Assembly: GCF_003144405.1 (NCBI RefSeq)
Contig: NZ_PENW01000015.1
Location: 124,001-188,000, forward strand
Direction of reading: 5' to 3'
DNA from: Proteus cibi
GTDB lineage: Bacteria; Pseudomonadota; Gammaproteobacteria; Enterobacterales; Enterobacteriaceae
Length of the DNA stretch: 64,000 bases
Made by a program: the position numbers and the translations under genes
Shown here: positions 29,099-38,102 of the stretch, in pieces
How the letters are laid out: every line of letters begins with the position of its first letter
Numbering within the stretch: the first letter of the stretch is position 1
Notes under the pieces: generated by a model
The model's input: the letters and a program-made list of their open reading frames with translations, nothing else
Database searches by the model: none
Told to the model about the DNA's origin: nothing

Positions 29099-29719
29099 AT
29101 GTTAACTATTTCTAAATTCAACACCACAGTATTATTAATTGCAGGTTTATTTATCAGCGGATGTGATAATAATTCTACCTCTAAAACGAGTAATAATATA
29201 AGTCATATTCCAGTACAAACTGTTTCTGGCTTTAATATGGCTTATCCCACTTCATTTTCAATGAGCAGAGAAGATACTGAGAATTATTTTAAATCATTGC
29301 CTGATAATGTTCAGGACGTCACAACAGAAATGATGGTTTATAAATCAGAGCCTATTTGTGATTTGACAGAGGTTCGTTTGGTTTATTTTAAAATGATCGA
29401 TGCAATGAGTTACGATGTCGATACAGGAGCACAAGGCATTGTTGATAATATTGCGATAATAGATGGTATGAAGGAAATATCTACATCGATAAAACCATTA
29501 ACTATCCCAAATGTGGAAAGCCGACATGTCTTTTTTGAAGGGAAATACGCCATAGAGAATGTGAGCTATGAAGGTGTTTTAGTGGCTGATATTAAAACAA
29601 ATCGAGTATGGCAACTGCAATTGATTAGCAACTTCAATAGTCAATCGGATAAACAAAAGACCAGTCAACTTCTTGAATGTACAAACAAATATATTCAAAC
29701 TATCACTATCAGTAAATAA
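29099..29719 (+). CDS. Unknown lipoprotein, probably iron-repressed
   Basis: 206 aa with a lipoprotein signal ending in LFISGC (Cys22), then a Ser/Asn/Thr-rich linker and a soluble domain of about 170 residues. Two further cysteines, near residues 88 and 199, could pair. I do not recognise a family. The near-consensus Fur box 28 bp upstream indicates expression under iron limitation, and the next operon downstream (suf) is also an iron-stress operon. It occupies the space between menI and sufA. A role in envelope response to iron shortage is inference from regulation only. Confidence 0.8.
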   Translation: MLTISKFNTTVLLIAGLFISGCDNNSTSKTSNNISHIPVQTVSGFNMAYPTSFSMSREDTENYFKSLPDNVQDVTTEMMVYKSEPICDLTEVRLVYFKMIDAMSYDVDTGAQGIVDNIAIIDGMKEISTSIKPLTIPNVESRHVFFEGKYAIENVSYEGVLVADIKTNRVWQLQLISNFNSQSDKQKTSQLLECTNKYIQTITISK

Positions 29720-29783
29720 ATTCAAAGAGCACACAATCCAATAAGAGGTCATCACATAAGTGGTGTTATCTTCTCTTCATGAT

Positions 29784-29847
29784 AAGCATAAAAATGAATG
29801 TGAACTGAGCCAATAAGCGATGTAAAAACACATTTTTATGCTTTTTT
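29784..29847 (+). terminator. Stem-loop with long loop and T run after the lipoprotein gene
   Basis: AAGCATAAAAATG (29784-29796) pairs perfectly over 13 bp with CATTTTTATGCTT (29831-29843), followed by a run of T to 29847. The loop is 34 bases, longer than usual. It begins 65 bp past the stop of the lipoprotein gene. It could be the terminator of that gene or the 3' end of a small RNA. Confidence 0.5.
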
Positions 29848-30067
29848 CTCTAAATTTCAGTGATAACATATAAAGTGCATTTATATTGCAACTTATGTGC
29901 GTATTGTGCGAAATATAAGAAAAATAAAAAGTTTTATTTTTTGTGATGAAAGAGTGGAAAAGTCTTATATTACATTGCGTTAACATCTGTTCTTAACAAA
30001 TTAATCGCAAAAATAGAACAAAAAACACACATTTATAGAATATCCTTTCAAAAGACATGGTTGAAGT

Positions 30068-30086
30068 GATAAGGGTTATCATTACC
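30068..30086 (+). promoter_or_regulatory. Fur-like site upstream of sufA
   Basis: GATAAGGGTTATCATTACC agrees with the Fur consensus at 13 of 19 positions and lies 48 bp before the sufA start. The suf operon of E. coli is repressed by Fur, so a weak Fur site here is expected. Confidence 0.5.
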
Positions 30087-30133
30087 ATTAGTGTCAGGAA
30101 AGATATCAATCTCCTTTCGAAATGAGGTCAGAA

Positions 30134-30502
30134 ATGACAGACAACGTTGAAACTTTTTCTCTTAATGACACCGCTTGGCAAGGCATTTTATTAACGGATA
30201 ATGCCGCAAAGCATATCTGCCATTTAGTTGAGAAAAACCCAGAAAAACAAGGGCTTTCCTTAAGTATCAAACCCTCTGGTTGTACCGGGTATGGTTATGT
30301 TATTGAACTCGCTACCGCCCCAAATGACGATGATCTTGTTTATGAACATAATGGAGCAAAACTTTTTGTTTCATTAAAAGCAATGCCATTTATCGATGGG
30401 TTGGTTGTTGATTATGTTCGTGAAGGACTTAATCAAATGTTTAAATTTAATAATCCTAAAGCTCAAAACGTCTGCGGATGTGGTGAGAGCTTCGGGGTAT
30501 AA
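30134..30502 (+). CDS. sufA: SufA, A-type iron-sulfur carrier protein
   Basis: A-type carrier of 122 aa that receives Fe-S clusters from SufBCD and passes them to apoproteins. The three ligand cysteines are Cys50, Cys114 and Cys116, the same numbers as in E. coli SufA, in KPSGCTGYGY and NVCGCGESFGV. This and the GAGG ribosome binding site fix the start at 30134; an in-frame ATG 12 bases upstream is unlikely. It opens sufABCDSE, expressed under iron limitation or oxidative stress. Confidence 0.95.
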   Translation: MTDNVETFSLNDTAWQGILLTDNAAKHICHLVEKNPEKQGLSLSIKPSGCTGYGYVIELATAPNDDDLVYEHNGAKLFVSLKAMPFIDGLVVDYVREGLNQMFKFNNPKAQNVCGCGESFGV

Positions 30503-30519
30503 CATAGTGAAGTCAGATT

Positions 30520-32022
30520 ATGTCTCAGAGCAATGTTGAAATTGGTGATGAAGTTCAGGGATGGCTAAGCGATCACCACTATAAAGAAGGTTTTTATACC
30601 GATATCTCAACCGATGCCTTAGAAAAAGGATTAAACGAAGCGGTTGTCCGTGCAATATCGGCAAAAAGAAACGAGCCAGAATGGATGCTGGAGTTTCGTT
30701 TAGATGCTTATCGCCATTGGTTAGAAATGGAAGAGCCTCATTGGCTAAAAGCAGATTATCCATCGCTTAATTATCAAGATTATAGCTATTATTCAGCGCC
30801 ATCTTGTAGTTCATGTTGTGCTAATGGTAGTTGTGAGAGCGGTACAAATGAAGCGGTTGCAAGTGATAAGCAAGCCACACAAGATTATTTAACTAAAGAA
30901 GTTGAAGATGCTTTTAACCAACTCGGTGTGCCTGTAAGAGAAGGGCAAGCCGTTGCTGTTGATGCCATTTTTGACTCAGTTTCCGTTTCAACAACATATC
31001 GTGAAGAGCTTGCCGAACATGGCATCATTTTCTGTTCATTTAGCGAAGCTATTCAAGAATATCCTGATTTAGTACGCCAATATTTAGGTACTGTTGTATC
31101 AAGCCATGATAACTATTTTGCCGCATTAAATGCTGCGGTCGCATCTGATGGTACTTTTGTCTATATTCCCAAAGGTGTTCGTTGCCCAATGGAATTATCG
31201 ACGTATTTTCGTATTAATGCGGCTCAGACAGGTCAATTTGAACGAACTATTCTGGTTGCTGATGAAGGTAGCTATGTCAGTTATATCGAAGGTTGTTCAG
31301 CACCTGTTCGTGATAGTTATCAGCTTCATGCTGCTGTGGTTGAAGTCATTATTCATAAAGATGCTGAAGTCAAATACTCGACTGTGCAAAACTGGTTCTC
31401 AGGTGGCGAGAGTGAAGGTGGCATTCTTAATTTTGTGACTAAACGGGCTATCTGCGAAGGCGAAAACGCCAAAATGTCATGGACACAATCAGAAACAGGC
31501 TCTGCAATTACGTGGAAATATCCAAGTGTAATTTTAAAAGGGGATAATTCGACCGCTGAATTCTTCTCGGTTGCTTTAACGAATGGCAACCAACAAGCAG
31601 ATACCGGTACTAAGATGATCCATATCGGTAAAAATACCAAATCAACCATTATCTCTAAAGGTATTTCTGCGGGTAAAAGCCAAAACAGTTACCGCGGACT
31701 CGTAAAAGTACTCCCTGGTGCGCAAAATGCCCGCAACTTTACTCAATGTGATTCCATGTTAATTGGTACGCAGTGTGGTGCGCATACTTTCCCTTATGTT
31801 GAGGTCATGAACAACTCAGCACAGCTTGAACACGAAGCGACAACGTCACGTATTGGTGAAGATCAGTTGTTCTATTGCCGTCAGCGTGGGTTAAGTGAAG
31901 ATGATGCAATCTCAATGATTGTAAACGGATTTTGTAAAGATGTGTTCTCAGAATTACCGCTGGAATTTGCTGTAGAAGCACAAAAATTATTAGCAATCAG
32001 CTTAGAACATAGCGTCGGTTAA
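30520..32022 (+). CDS. sufB: SufB, Fe-S scaffold subunit
   Basis: Scaffold protein of 500 aa that forms SufBC2D and on which clusters are built. Family motifs include [39 protein letters not shown] and the near-C-terminal [21 protein letters not shown] cysteine-rich stretch ([10 protein letters not shown] near 96-105) lies in the N-terminal region. It starts 17 bp after sufA and is unbroken. Confidence 0.97.
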   Translation: MSQSNVEIGDEVQGWLSDHHYKEGFYTDISTDALEKGLNEAVVRAISAKRNEPEWMLEFRLDAYRHWLEMEEPHWLKADYPSLNYQDYSYYSAPSCSSCCANGSCESGTNEAVASDKQATQDYLTKEVEDAFNQLGVPVREGQAVAVDAIFDSVSVSTTYREELAEHGIIFCSFSEAIQEYPDLVRQYLGTVVSSHDNYFAALNAAVASDGTFVYIPKGVRCPMELSTYFRINAAQTGQFERTILVADEGSYVSYIEGCSAPVRDSYQLHAAVVEVIIHKDAEVKYSTVQNWFSGGESEGGILNFVTKRAICEGENAKMSWTQSETGSAITWKYPSVILKGDNSTAEFFSVALTNGNQQADTGTKMIHIGKNTKSTIISKGISAGKSQNSYRGLVKVLPGAQNARNFTQCDSMLIGTQCGAHTFPYVEVMNNSAQLEHEATTSRIGEDQLFYCRQRGLSEDDAISMIVNGFCKDVFSELPLEFAVEAQKLLAISLEHSVG

Positions 32023-32066
32023 CGATTAACCAAATTCTGAGTATAAAGATACCGAAGGCATATATT

Positions 32067-32813
32067 ATGTTAGAGATTAAAAATTTACATGTCAGTGTTG
32101 AAGGCAATGAGATCCTTAAAGGATTAGATTTGCAGGTTCGTGCAGGTGAAGTTCATGCGATTATGGGGCCAAATGGCTCAGGTAAAAGCACCTTATCAGC
32201 AACACTTGCTGGTCGTGATGAATATGAGGTCGATGAAGGTTCAATCACCTTTAAAAATAAAGATTTATTGGAATTAGAACCGGAAGATCGTGCAGGTGAA
32301 GGCATCTTTATGGCATTTCAATATCCTGTTGAAATACCCGGTGTCAGCAATCAGTTTTTCTTACAATCTTCAGTGAATGCAGTGAGAGAATATCGTGGTC
32401 AAGAGCCACTCGATCGCTTTGATTTTGAAGATTTTATTGAAGATAAAATCAAATTATTGGATATGCCACAAGATTTGTTAACACGTTCAGTTAACGTAGG
32501 ATTTTCGGGTGGTGAGAAAAAGCGTAATGATATTTTGCAAATGGCTGCGTTAGAGCCTGAATTATGTATTTTAGATGAAACCGATTCTGGTCTTGATATC
32601 GATGCATTAAAAATCGTTTCCAATGGTGTTAACAGTTTACGTGATGGTAAACGTGCTTTTATTGTTGTAACACACTACCAACGTATTCTTGACTATATTA
32701 AACCTGATTTTGTACATGTGCTTTATCAGGGAAAAATCATTAAATCTGGTGATTTTTCATTGGCGCAAAAATTGGAGGAACAAGGTTATGGCTGGCTTAT
32801 TGACCCTCAATGA
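32067..32813 (+). CDS. sufC: SufC, ATPase of the Fe-S assembly complex
   Basis: ABC-type ATPase of 248 aa that drives structural change in SufBCD; it is soluble, not a transporter. Walker A is GPNGSGKST, the signature is VGFSGGEKKRNDI (the SufC form) and Walker B is LCILDETDSGLD. Its 3' end overlaps the sufD start by 26 bases, as in E. coli. Confidence 0.97.
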   Translation: MLEIKNLHVSVEGNEILKGLDLQVRAGEVHAIMGPNGSGKSTLSATLAGRDEYEVDEGSITFKNKDLLELEPEDRAGEGIFMAFQYPVEIPGVSNQFFLQSSVNAVREYRGQEPLDRFDFEDFIEDKIKLLDMPQDLLTRSVNVGFSGGEKKRNDILQMAALEPELCILDETDSGLDIDALKIVSNGVNSLRDGKRAFIVVTHYQRILDYIKPDFVHVLYQGKIIKSGDFSLAQKLEEQGYGWLIDPQ

Positions 32814-34095
32814 AAAGCGTGAAAAACAGCGCCAAGTTGAACTTCGTAATCAACAAGCACTAAAGATGTTTTCGGCGTTATACCATAAACGTAAAGGTGA
32901 CGATAATCTTAATGCGCGTAATCATTGGCTACAAGTCGAGAAAATTGGTTTCCCTGCTTACCGTCATGAAGATTGGCATTATACACCATTAGAAGAAACG
33001 CTAAGCCAATGCTATCAACAGTTGCCACCTTTTGATGTGCAAAGTTTAATGGCAAAACACGCTTTATCTTTTGATTGCTACCGCATTGTGATGGTAAATG
33101 GCACATTTTCACCGATAGAAAGCAGTAAAGATTTTGGTCCTTATCAAGTCACTTTACTTGATAATCAAAGTGAATTACCTAAAGCGGTAAATGGTGAAAT
33201 TTTTCTGCATTTAGTTGAAAGCTTAGCACCACATCCTTTGTTAATTACCCTGAAAGCGGGTGTTATTGCGGATAAACCACTTTATATCCTCAATATTACT
33301 CAAGGTGATCAACGCGCAGAGATAAATAGTGCAAATTATCGTTTTCACCTTGATGTTGGTGCGAATACCCAGATGCAAGTGGTAGAACACTATATCAGCA
33401 GTGACAACGAAAACCGTCACTTTACAGGGGCGAGATTAACCGCAGCGATTGGTGATAATGCCGCTTTTAACCATATTAAACTAAGTTTTGAGAATGGCGT
33501 CTGCCAGCATTTTGCTCATAACGATCTGACGATAGGTCGTGATGCTCGAGTTAATAGCTATGCTTTCTTATTAGGCGCTAAACTCAGTCGTCATCACACG
33601 AGTTCGGCACTAAAAGGTGAAAATACCGCGCTTTCGATGAATAGTGTTGTATTACCTAAAGCAGGTGAAATAGCGGATACCCGTACATGGCTGGTTCATG
33701 GTGAAAAAAATTGCCAGAGTCGTCAGCTGCATAAAAGCATTGCGATGGATGCTGGGAAAGCCGTATTTAACGGTATGATCACAGTGACACCTCAAGCATT
33801 AAAAACAGATGGTCAAATGACTAATAACAATCTGTTACTGGGTGAGAAAGCGCAAATCGATACTAAACCACAGCTTGAGATCTATGCTGATGATGTGAAA
33901 TGTAGCCATGGTGCCACTGTAGGTCGAATTGATGATGAACAACTCTTTTATTTACGTTCACGAGGCCTTTCTTTAAGTGATGCCCGTAAAATGATCATCC
34001 ATGCATTTGCGGCAGAATTAACTGAATCGTTAGAAAATAGTGTAGTCAAGGCGCAGGTATTAGACAGAATTAATCAGCGCTTATTAGAGGTATAA
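32788..34095 (+). CDS. sufD: SufD, Fe-S scaffold complex subunit
   Basis: SufB paralogue of 435 aa that completes SufBC2D and is needed for iron acquisition by the complex. I placed the start at ATG 32788 (MAGLLTLNEKREKQ), which has GGAGG upstream and overlaps the end of sufC, as in E. coli; the frame is open for another 99 bases but within sufC. The C-terminal motif is KCSHGATVGRIDDEQLFYLRSRGLS, with the conserved histidine near residue 370. Confidence 0.95.
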   Translation: MAGLLTLNEKREKQRQVELRNQQALKMFSALYHKRKGDDNLNARNHWLQVEKIGFPAYRHEDWHYTPLEETLSQCYQQLPPFDVQSLMAKHALSFDCYRIVMVNGTFSPIESSKDFGPYQVTLLDNQSELPKAVNGEIFLHLVESLAPHPLLITLKAGVIADKPLYILNITQGDQRAEINSANYRFHLDVGANTQMQVVEHYISSDNENRHFTGARLTAAIGDNAAFNHIKLSFENGVCQHFAHNDLTIGRDARVNSYAFLLGAKLSRHHTSSALKGENTALSMNSVVLPKAGEIADTRTWLVHGEKNCQSRQLHKSIAMDAGKAVFNGMITVTPQALKTDGQMTNNNLLLGEKAQIDTKPQLEIYADDVKCSHGATVGRIDDEQLFYLRSRGLSLSDARKMIIHAFAAELTESLENSVVKAQVLDRINQRLLEV

Positions 34096-34106
34096 AATAA
34101 GGCATT

Positions 34107-35345
34107 ATGACGCATTCCATTGAAACAGCGCGAGATGATTTTCCAATCCTTTTACAACAAGTAAAAGGCAAACCACTGGTTTATCTCGACAGTGCCGCAA
34201 GTGCTCAGAAACCGGCTTGCGTCATTGAACATGAAACGCAATTTGCCTTAACACAATATGCCGCGGTTCACCGCGGCATTCATACGTTAAGTGCAAATGC
34301 GACAACGTTAGTTGAAAATGTCCGTAAAAAAGCCAGTCATTTTTTAGGTGCCCATAACGAAGAAGAGATTATTTTTGTTAAGGGAACAACAGAGGGGATC
34401 AACTTACTCGCAAATGTGTATAGCCAACGATTTTTAAATGATGGAGACAATATCATCATCACTGAAATGGAACATCACGCAAATATTGTTCCTTGGTATA
34501 TGTTGGCAAAACAGTATGGCTTTAATGTTCGTGTATTACCGCTATTACAAGATGGTTCACTCGATTTAGCTCAATTACCTCGCTTAATCGATGAAAGAAC
34601 TAAATTACTCACCCTTACGCATCAATCAAATGTATTGGGCACAGTGAACCCTATTGCTCAAATTATTCGTGATGCTCGCCAATATGCTATTGAGCAAGGA
34701 GGGGAGTTACATATATTGGTTGATGGTGCTCAAAGTGCAATGCATCAAACCATTGATGTTTCACAACTTGATTGTGACTTTTTTGTTTGTAGTGGCCATA
34801 AACTTTATGGACCTACTGGTATTGGTCTGCTGTATGGTAAAAAAGCGATACTGAATGAATTACCGCCTTGGGAAGGCGGTGGCGCAATGATAAAGCATGT
34901 TCATATTAATGGTGATATTACCTATGCAGATGCACCTTGGCGTTTTGAGGCGGGAACACCGAATATAATGGGAATAATTGGCTTAGGCACTGCATTAGAT
35001 TATCTTTCACAATTAGGCATGAATAATATTGCTGAGTATGAAAATCATATAATGAAGTATGCCCAAGAACAGTTGCAAAAAGTAAAATCTTTAACGCTTT
35101 ATGGCAATGATTCTCGACAAGGCGTGATAGCGTTTAATTTAGGTAAACATCACGCTTATGATGTTGGGGCATTTCTTGATAATTATGGTATTGCTATTCG
35201 TACAGGGCATCATTGTGCGATGCCAATTATGGATTATTACCAAGTTCCTGCAATGTGTCGCGCATCTCTTGGCTTATATACCAATAAAAAGGATATTGAT
35301 GCGTTGGTTAATGCGCTATTGCGTGTTGAAATGTTATTAGATTAA
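34107..35345 (+). CDS. sufS: SufS, cysteine desulfurase
   Basis: PLP enzyme (412 aa, group II) that takes sulfur from cysteine and passes it to SufE. The PLP lysine is in [12 protein letters not shown] near residue 230, and the persulfide cysteine is in [14 protein letters not shown] near residue 370. The family motif [12 protein letters not shown] is also present. Downstream is its partner sufE, 21 bp away. Confidence 0.96.
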   Translation: MTHSIETARDDFPILLQQVKGKPLVYLDSAASAQKPACVIEHETQFALTQYAAVHRGIHTLSANATTLVENVRKKASHFLGAHNEEEIIFVKGTTEGINLLANVYSQRFLNDGDNIIITEMEHHANIVPWYMLAKQYGFNVRVLPLLQDGSLDLAQLPRLIDERTKLLTLTHQSNVLGTVNPIAQIIRDARQYAIEQGGELHILVDGAQSAMHQTIDVSQLDCDFFVCSGHKLYGPTGIGLLYGKKAILNELPPWEGGGAMIKHVHINGDITYADAPWRFEAGTPNIMGIIGLGTALDYLSQLGMNNIAEYENHIMKYAQEQLQKVKSLTLYGNDSRQGVIAFNLGKHHAYDVGAFLDNYGIAIRTGHHCAMPIMDYYQVPAMCRASLGLYTNKKDIDALVNALLRVEMLLD

Positions 35346-35366
35346 AGATTAAAAAAGAGGTTATTC

Positions 35367-35795
35367 ATGGCAGTTGCCAATTTGCCAGATGAAGCAAAAT
35401 TATTACGCAATTTTTCTCGTTGCCAAGATTGGGAACAACGTTATCTTTATATGATGGAATTAGGTGAGCGTCTTCCGTCGTTAACAGATGAACAGCGCAA
35501 TTCAGCTAACTTTATTGAAGGTTGCCAAAGCCAAGTATGGATTGCAGTTTCTCTTGATGAGAATAAACAACTGGTACTGGCTGGCGATAGTGATGCCGGT
35601 ATTGTGAAAGGGCTTGTTGCTTTAGTGATTATCTTATTTCAAGGTAAAACAATTGAGCAAGCTTTCGCGACGGATGTAAAACATTATTTTTCATCATTAG
35701 CATTAGAAAGCCACTTAACACCTTCTCGTACGCAGGGGTTACATGCGATGGTTACGACGCTCATTAAGCGTTTTTCAGAATACGCTGTAGCATAA
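35367..35795 (+). CDS. sufE: SufE, sulfur acceptor of SufS
   Basis: Small protein (142 aa) that accepts persulfide sulfur from SufS and boosts its activity. The reactive cysteine is in FIEGCQSQVWIAV near residue 53. The ribosome binding site is AAAGAGG. It is the last gene of the suf operon; no clear terminator follows before ldtE. Confidence 0.95.
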   Translation: MAVANLPDEAKLLRNFSRCQDWEQRYLYMMELGERLPSLTDEQRNSANFIEGCQSQVWIAVSLDENKQLVLAGDSDAGIVKGLVALVIILFQGKTIEQAFATDVKHYFSSLALESHLTPSRTQGLHAMVTTLIKRFSEYAVA

Positions 35796-35849
35796 ATGTT
35801 ACCTAATCCCGCATTAATGTTCTAAACTGACTTATTATATGAAAGCATA

Positions 35850-35870
35850 ACAATGATAATGTTATCATCA
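35850..35870 (+). promoter_or_regulatory. Fur-like inverted repeat upstream of ldtE
   Basis: TGATAATGTTATCA (35854-35867) is nearly the 7-1-7 Fur unit TGATAAT-N-ATTATCA but lacks one base of the second arm. It lies about 45 bp before the ldtE start. The match is weak. Confidence 0.28.
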
Positions 35871-35911
35871 TAATAGTCAGTTTATTTTATTTCTAACACA
35901 CGGGATAAACG

Positions 35912-36829
35912 ATGAAAAAATGGTTAACTCTTTTGGGAGTATCGCTGTTAGGGATGAGTAGTCACTTATCTTATGCGACAGAATATCTACTACCTGCTGA
36001 TGACCAGCGTATTATTGGTGAAAATTTTTCATATATAGTTCCCGATGATAAACGTTCACTAGAGGCTATTGCGTCTGAATACCAAGTGGGATTGCTTAAT
36101 ATGATGGAAGCGAATCCTGGTATTGATCCTCTTTTACCGGATGCGGGTAAAACATTAACTATTCCATTACAGATGATCTTGCCTGACACGGTGCGAAAAG
36201 GCATTGTTATCAATCTTGCAGAATTGCGCCTATATTATTACCCCAAAGAAGGTGGCACAGTTGATGTTTACCCGATTGGAATTGGTCAATTAGGGCGAGA
36301 AACCCCTGAAATGGTGACATCGATTTCTCAATTAATTAAAGATCCAACTTGGACACCGACGGCGAATATTCGCAAAAACTATGCGGCTAAAGGGATCACA
36401 CTACCAGCTGTCGTTCCTGCTGGTCCTGAAAATCCAATGGGAGCATATGCTTTAAGATTGGCGCATAGCCGAGGTGAATACCTTATTCATGGTACTAATG
36501 CTGATTTTGGTATTGGCTTAAGAGTGAGTTCTGGCTGTATCCGTTTAAGACCAAATGATATTGAGACATTATTTAATGTGGTGCCTAAAGGAAGTCGAGT
36601 TCAGGTAATCAATAAACCGATTAAATTTACTGAAACTGCAGACGGTAGACAGTTTATTGAAGTTCATCAACCACTATCACGCAATGAAGATGACGATCCA
36701 CAAACCATGCCATTAACTTTTACTAAGCAATTTAATGCTTGGTATGAAAGTGGCAAAGTCAATAAAGATAAAGTCGATGCTGAAATAATTCGACGTTCTG
36801 GCATTCCTGTAGAGGTTACAGCTTACTAG
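35912..36829 (+). CDS. ldtE: LdtE-type L,D-transpeptidase (YnhG family)
   Basis: Periplasmic enzyme of 305 aa that forms 3-3 crosslinks or attaches Lpp to peptidoglycan. After a signal peptide (about 1-22, ending SYATEY) comes a LysM domain (near 40-85) and a YkuD catalytic domain with the signature HGTNADFGIGLRVSSGCIRL, in which His and Cys are catalytic. In E. coli ldtE lies between sufE and lpp; here the order is the same but one extra gene is inserted before lpp. A terminator follows. Confidence 0.92.
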   Translation: MKKWLTLLGVSLLGMSSHLSYATEYLLPADDQRIIGENFSYIVPDDKRSLEAIASEYQVGLLNMMEANPGIDPLLPDAGKTLTIPLQMILPDTVRKGIVINLAELRLYYYPKEGGTVDVYPIGIGQLGRETPEMVTSISQLIKDPTWTPTANIRKNYAAKGITLPAVVPAGPENPMGAYALRLAHSRGEYLIHGTNADFGIGLRVSSGCIRLRPNDIETLFNVVPKGSRVQVINKPIKFTETADGRQFIEVHQPLSRNEDDDPQTMPLTFTKQFNAWYESGKVNKDKVDAEIIRRSGIPVEVTAY

Positions 36830-36860
36830 TCAGTTTGGATGATATGATCAAAAATAAAAT

Positions 36861-36887
36861 AGGTGCTTCAGGCACCTGTTTTGTTTT
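36861..36887 (+). terminator. Terminator of ldtE
   Basis: Stem AGGTGC / GCACCT (36861-36866, 36872-36877) with a five-base loop, followed by a T-rich stretch. Confidence 0.7.
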
Positions 36888-36942
36888 GAGTTTCACAAAA
36901 ATAACAAAAGACTTCTTTATAAAATCTATAGCGTTAAAAATG

Positions 36943-36977
36943 CCTTACTATCAAAATGTTTTCTATTGATAGTAAGG
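36943..36977 (+). promoter_or_regulatory. Perfect 12-bp inverted repeat covering a ribosome binding site
   Basis: CCTTACTATCAA (36943-36954) and TTGATAGTAAGG (36966-36977) are exact inverted copies with an 11-base loop. The 3' arm ends in AAGG, the likely ribosome binding site of the gene starting at 36985, so a folded mRNA would hide it. It could instead be a protein operator. Confidence 0.6.
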
Positions 36978-36984
36978 TATTTTA

Positions 36985-37509
36985 ATGAGAGTTTCAGTTA
37001 GTAATGAACATACGATAAAGAGAAATAATAATATCACTTCTAGTGTGGGGGATGGTTTAGAGAGACTATTTAATAATTTATCTCAGGTGGAAAATAGCTG
37101 CAAAACGTTTTTATGTGGAGATAAAAAGCTAAAAAGTGAAAATATTCAATTAATGTGCAATGAGATCCTTCAACGAGTCATTCCCAAAGAGGGATCGAGG
37201 AAATATGAGTTAATTGAAATAGAGGTTTTGCCTGATATGGCGAGCTCTAGAGTCTCTTACACAAAATCTTCAAAGTCAGTGACTGAGCTGTTTAATATTC
37301 TAGATAATGAATTTAAAAAAGTAAGTGATATTGAGTATTCTGTACTAACAATAACTCAACAAAAAAGTGTTGATAAAATTAGGGATACATTTAGTCAGAT
37401 ATCTATTCAAGCTGATAAAAATATCAAAAACAATTCGCACTTAGCGACTAATTTTAATTTAAATGAGCGTATAAAAGCCCTGGGTATTGATAAACTTCAC
37501 AATAATTAA
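36985..37509 (+). CDS. Unrecognised protein, 174 aa
   Basis: I do not recognise this protein. It is polar and probably cytoplasmic, with no signal peptide or membrane segment. It is rich in Lys, Asn and Ser, with long stretches likely helical (for example ELFNILDNEFKKVSDIEYS and KIRDTFSQISIQADKNIK), and two cysteines in the first third. Base composition is AT-rich. It is an extra gene between ldtE and lpp, absent at this place in E. coli, which suggests acquisition. Its ribosome binding site lies in the hairpin at 36943-36977. Confidence 0.65.
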   Translation: MRVSVSNEHTIKRNNNITSSVGDGLERLFNNLSQVENSCKTFLCGDKKLKSENIQLMCNEILQRVIPKEGSRKYELIEIEVLPDMASSRVSYTKSSKSVTELFNILDNEFKKVSDIEYSVLTITQQKSVDKIRDTFSQISIQADKNIKNNSHLATNFNLNERIKALGIDKLHNN

Positions 37510-37517
37510 TAACCTTA

Positions 37518-37551
37518 TAAAAAACCAAAGCCCTAACAATGTTAGGGCTTT
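37518..37551 (-). terminator. Terminator of lpp
   Basis: Stem AAAGCCCTAAC / GTTAGGGCTTT (37527-37537, 37541-37551) with a three-base loop. The T run is on the minus strand (37518-37525), so it serves lpp; it may also stop transcripts from 36985 on the other strand. Confidence 0.8.
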
Positions 37552-37597
37552 GCGATTAATGCTTATCTAAAGCTTTTGAGCTTATCAGTGAGTCAAA

Positions 37598-37837
37598 TTA
37601 CTTTTTATAAGTAGTGACTTGGTTATCTAAACGCTGATTTGCACGCGCTGCTTCGTCGTAAGCTGATTTAGCTTCAGCGCGAGCAGATTGCACATCACCA
37701 CTTAGTTGCTGAACCTGGGTATTTAGGCGGCTTACATCAGAAGAGATTTGATCTAATTGTGCATTATTACTAGAAGAACAACCTGCTAATAAGCCTGAAG
37801 CCAGAATTACCGCACCTAGTACAAGTTTCGCTTTCAT
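37598..37837 (-). CDS. lpp: Lpp, major outer-membrane (Braun) lipoprotein
   Basis: Prolipoprotein of 79 aa: signal peptide with lipobox LLAGC (Cys20 is lipidated), then a trimeric coiled coil of heptads ([18 protein letters not shown]) and a C-terminal KK whose last lysine is linked to peptidoglycan. I took ATG 37837 ([10 protein letters not shown]), which matches E. coli Lpp; the frame is open 45 bases upstream but that adds an unlikely leader. Very abundant in related bacteria. The L,D-transpeptidase ldtE is two genes away. Confidence 0.96.
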   Translation of the reverse strand: MKAKLVLGAVILASGLLAGCSSSNNAQLDQISSDVSRLNTQVQQLSGDVQSARAEAKSAYDEAARANQRLDNQVTTYKK

Positions 37838-38102
37838 AGTTACAACCTCTATTATTAGTTTGTGTAAAGGAACAAGTAGCATTTATATGAAACCATTAAT
37901 AAGTATGGCACATATATAGGAAAATGCTGGATTTATTTACCGCATTCTACTGAACCATTAGTTGAACAATAGGAAAAATAGCACCTAAAACGCAAATTTT
38001 CAGTACAAAAAATGCGTGTTATTTCACAAAAGATTTTTATTCATAATAGTCTGATAGAAAAACATTTTATTTGTATTGTTTTATTGTTACTTATCTTTAT
38101 CG

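Noticed and set aside
29777..29986. Minus-strand frame of 69 codons
   Set aside because: Very AT-rich composition, covers the stem-loop at 29784-29847, and has no ribosome binding site or recognisable family.
32689..32787. Upstream extension of sufD
   Set aside because: It lies wholly within sufC in another frame; ATG 32788 has GGAGG and gives the usual N-terminus.
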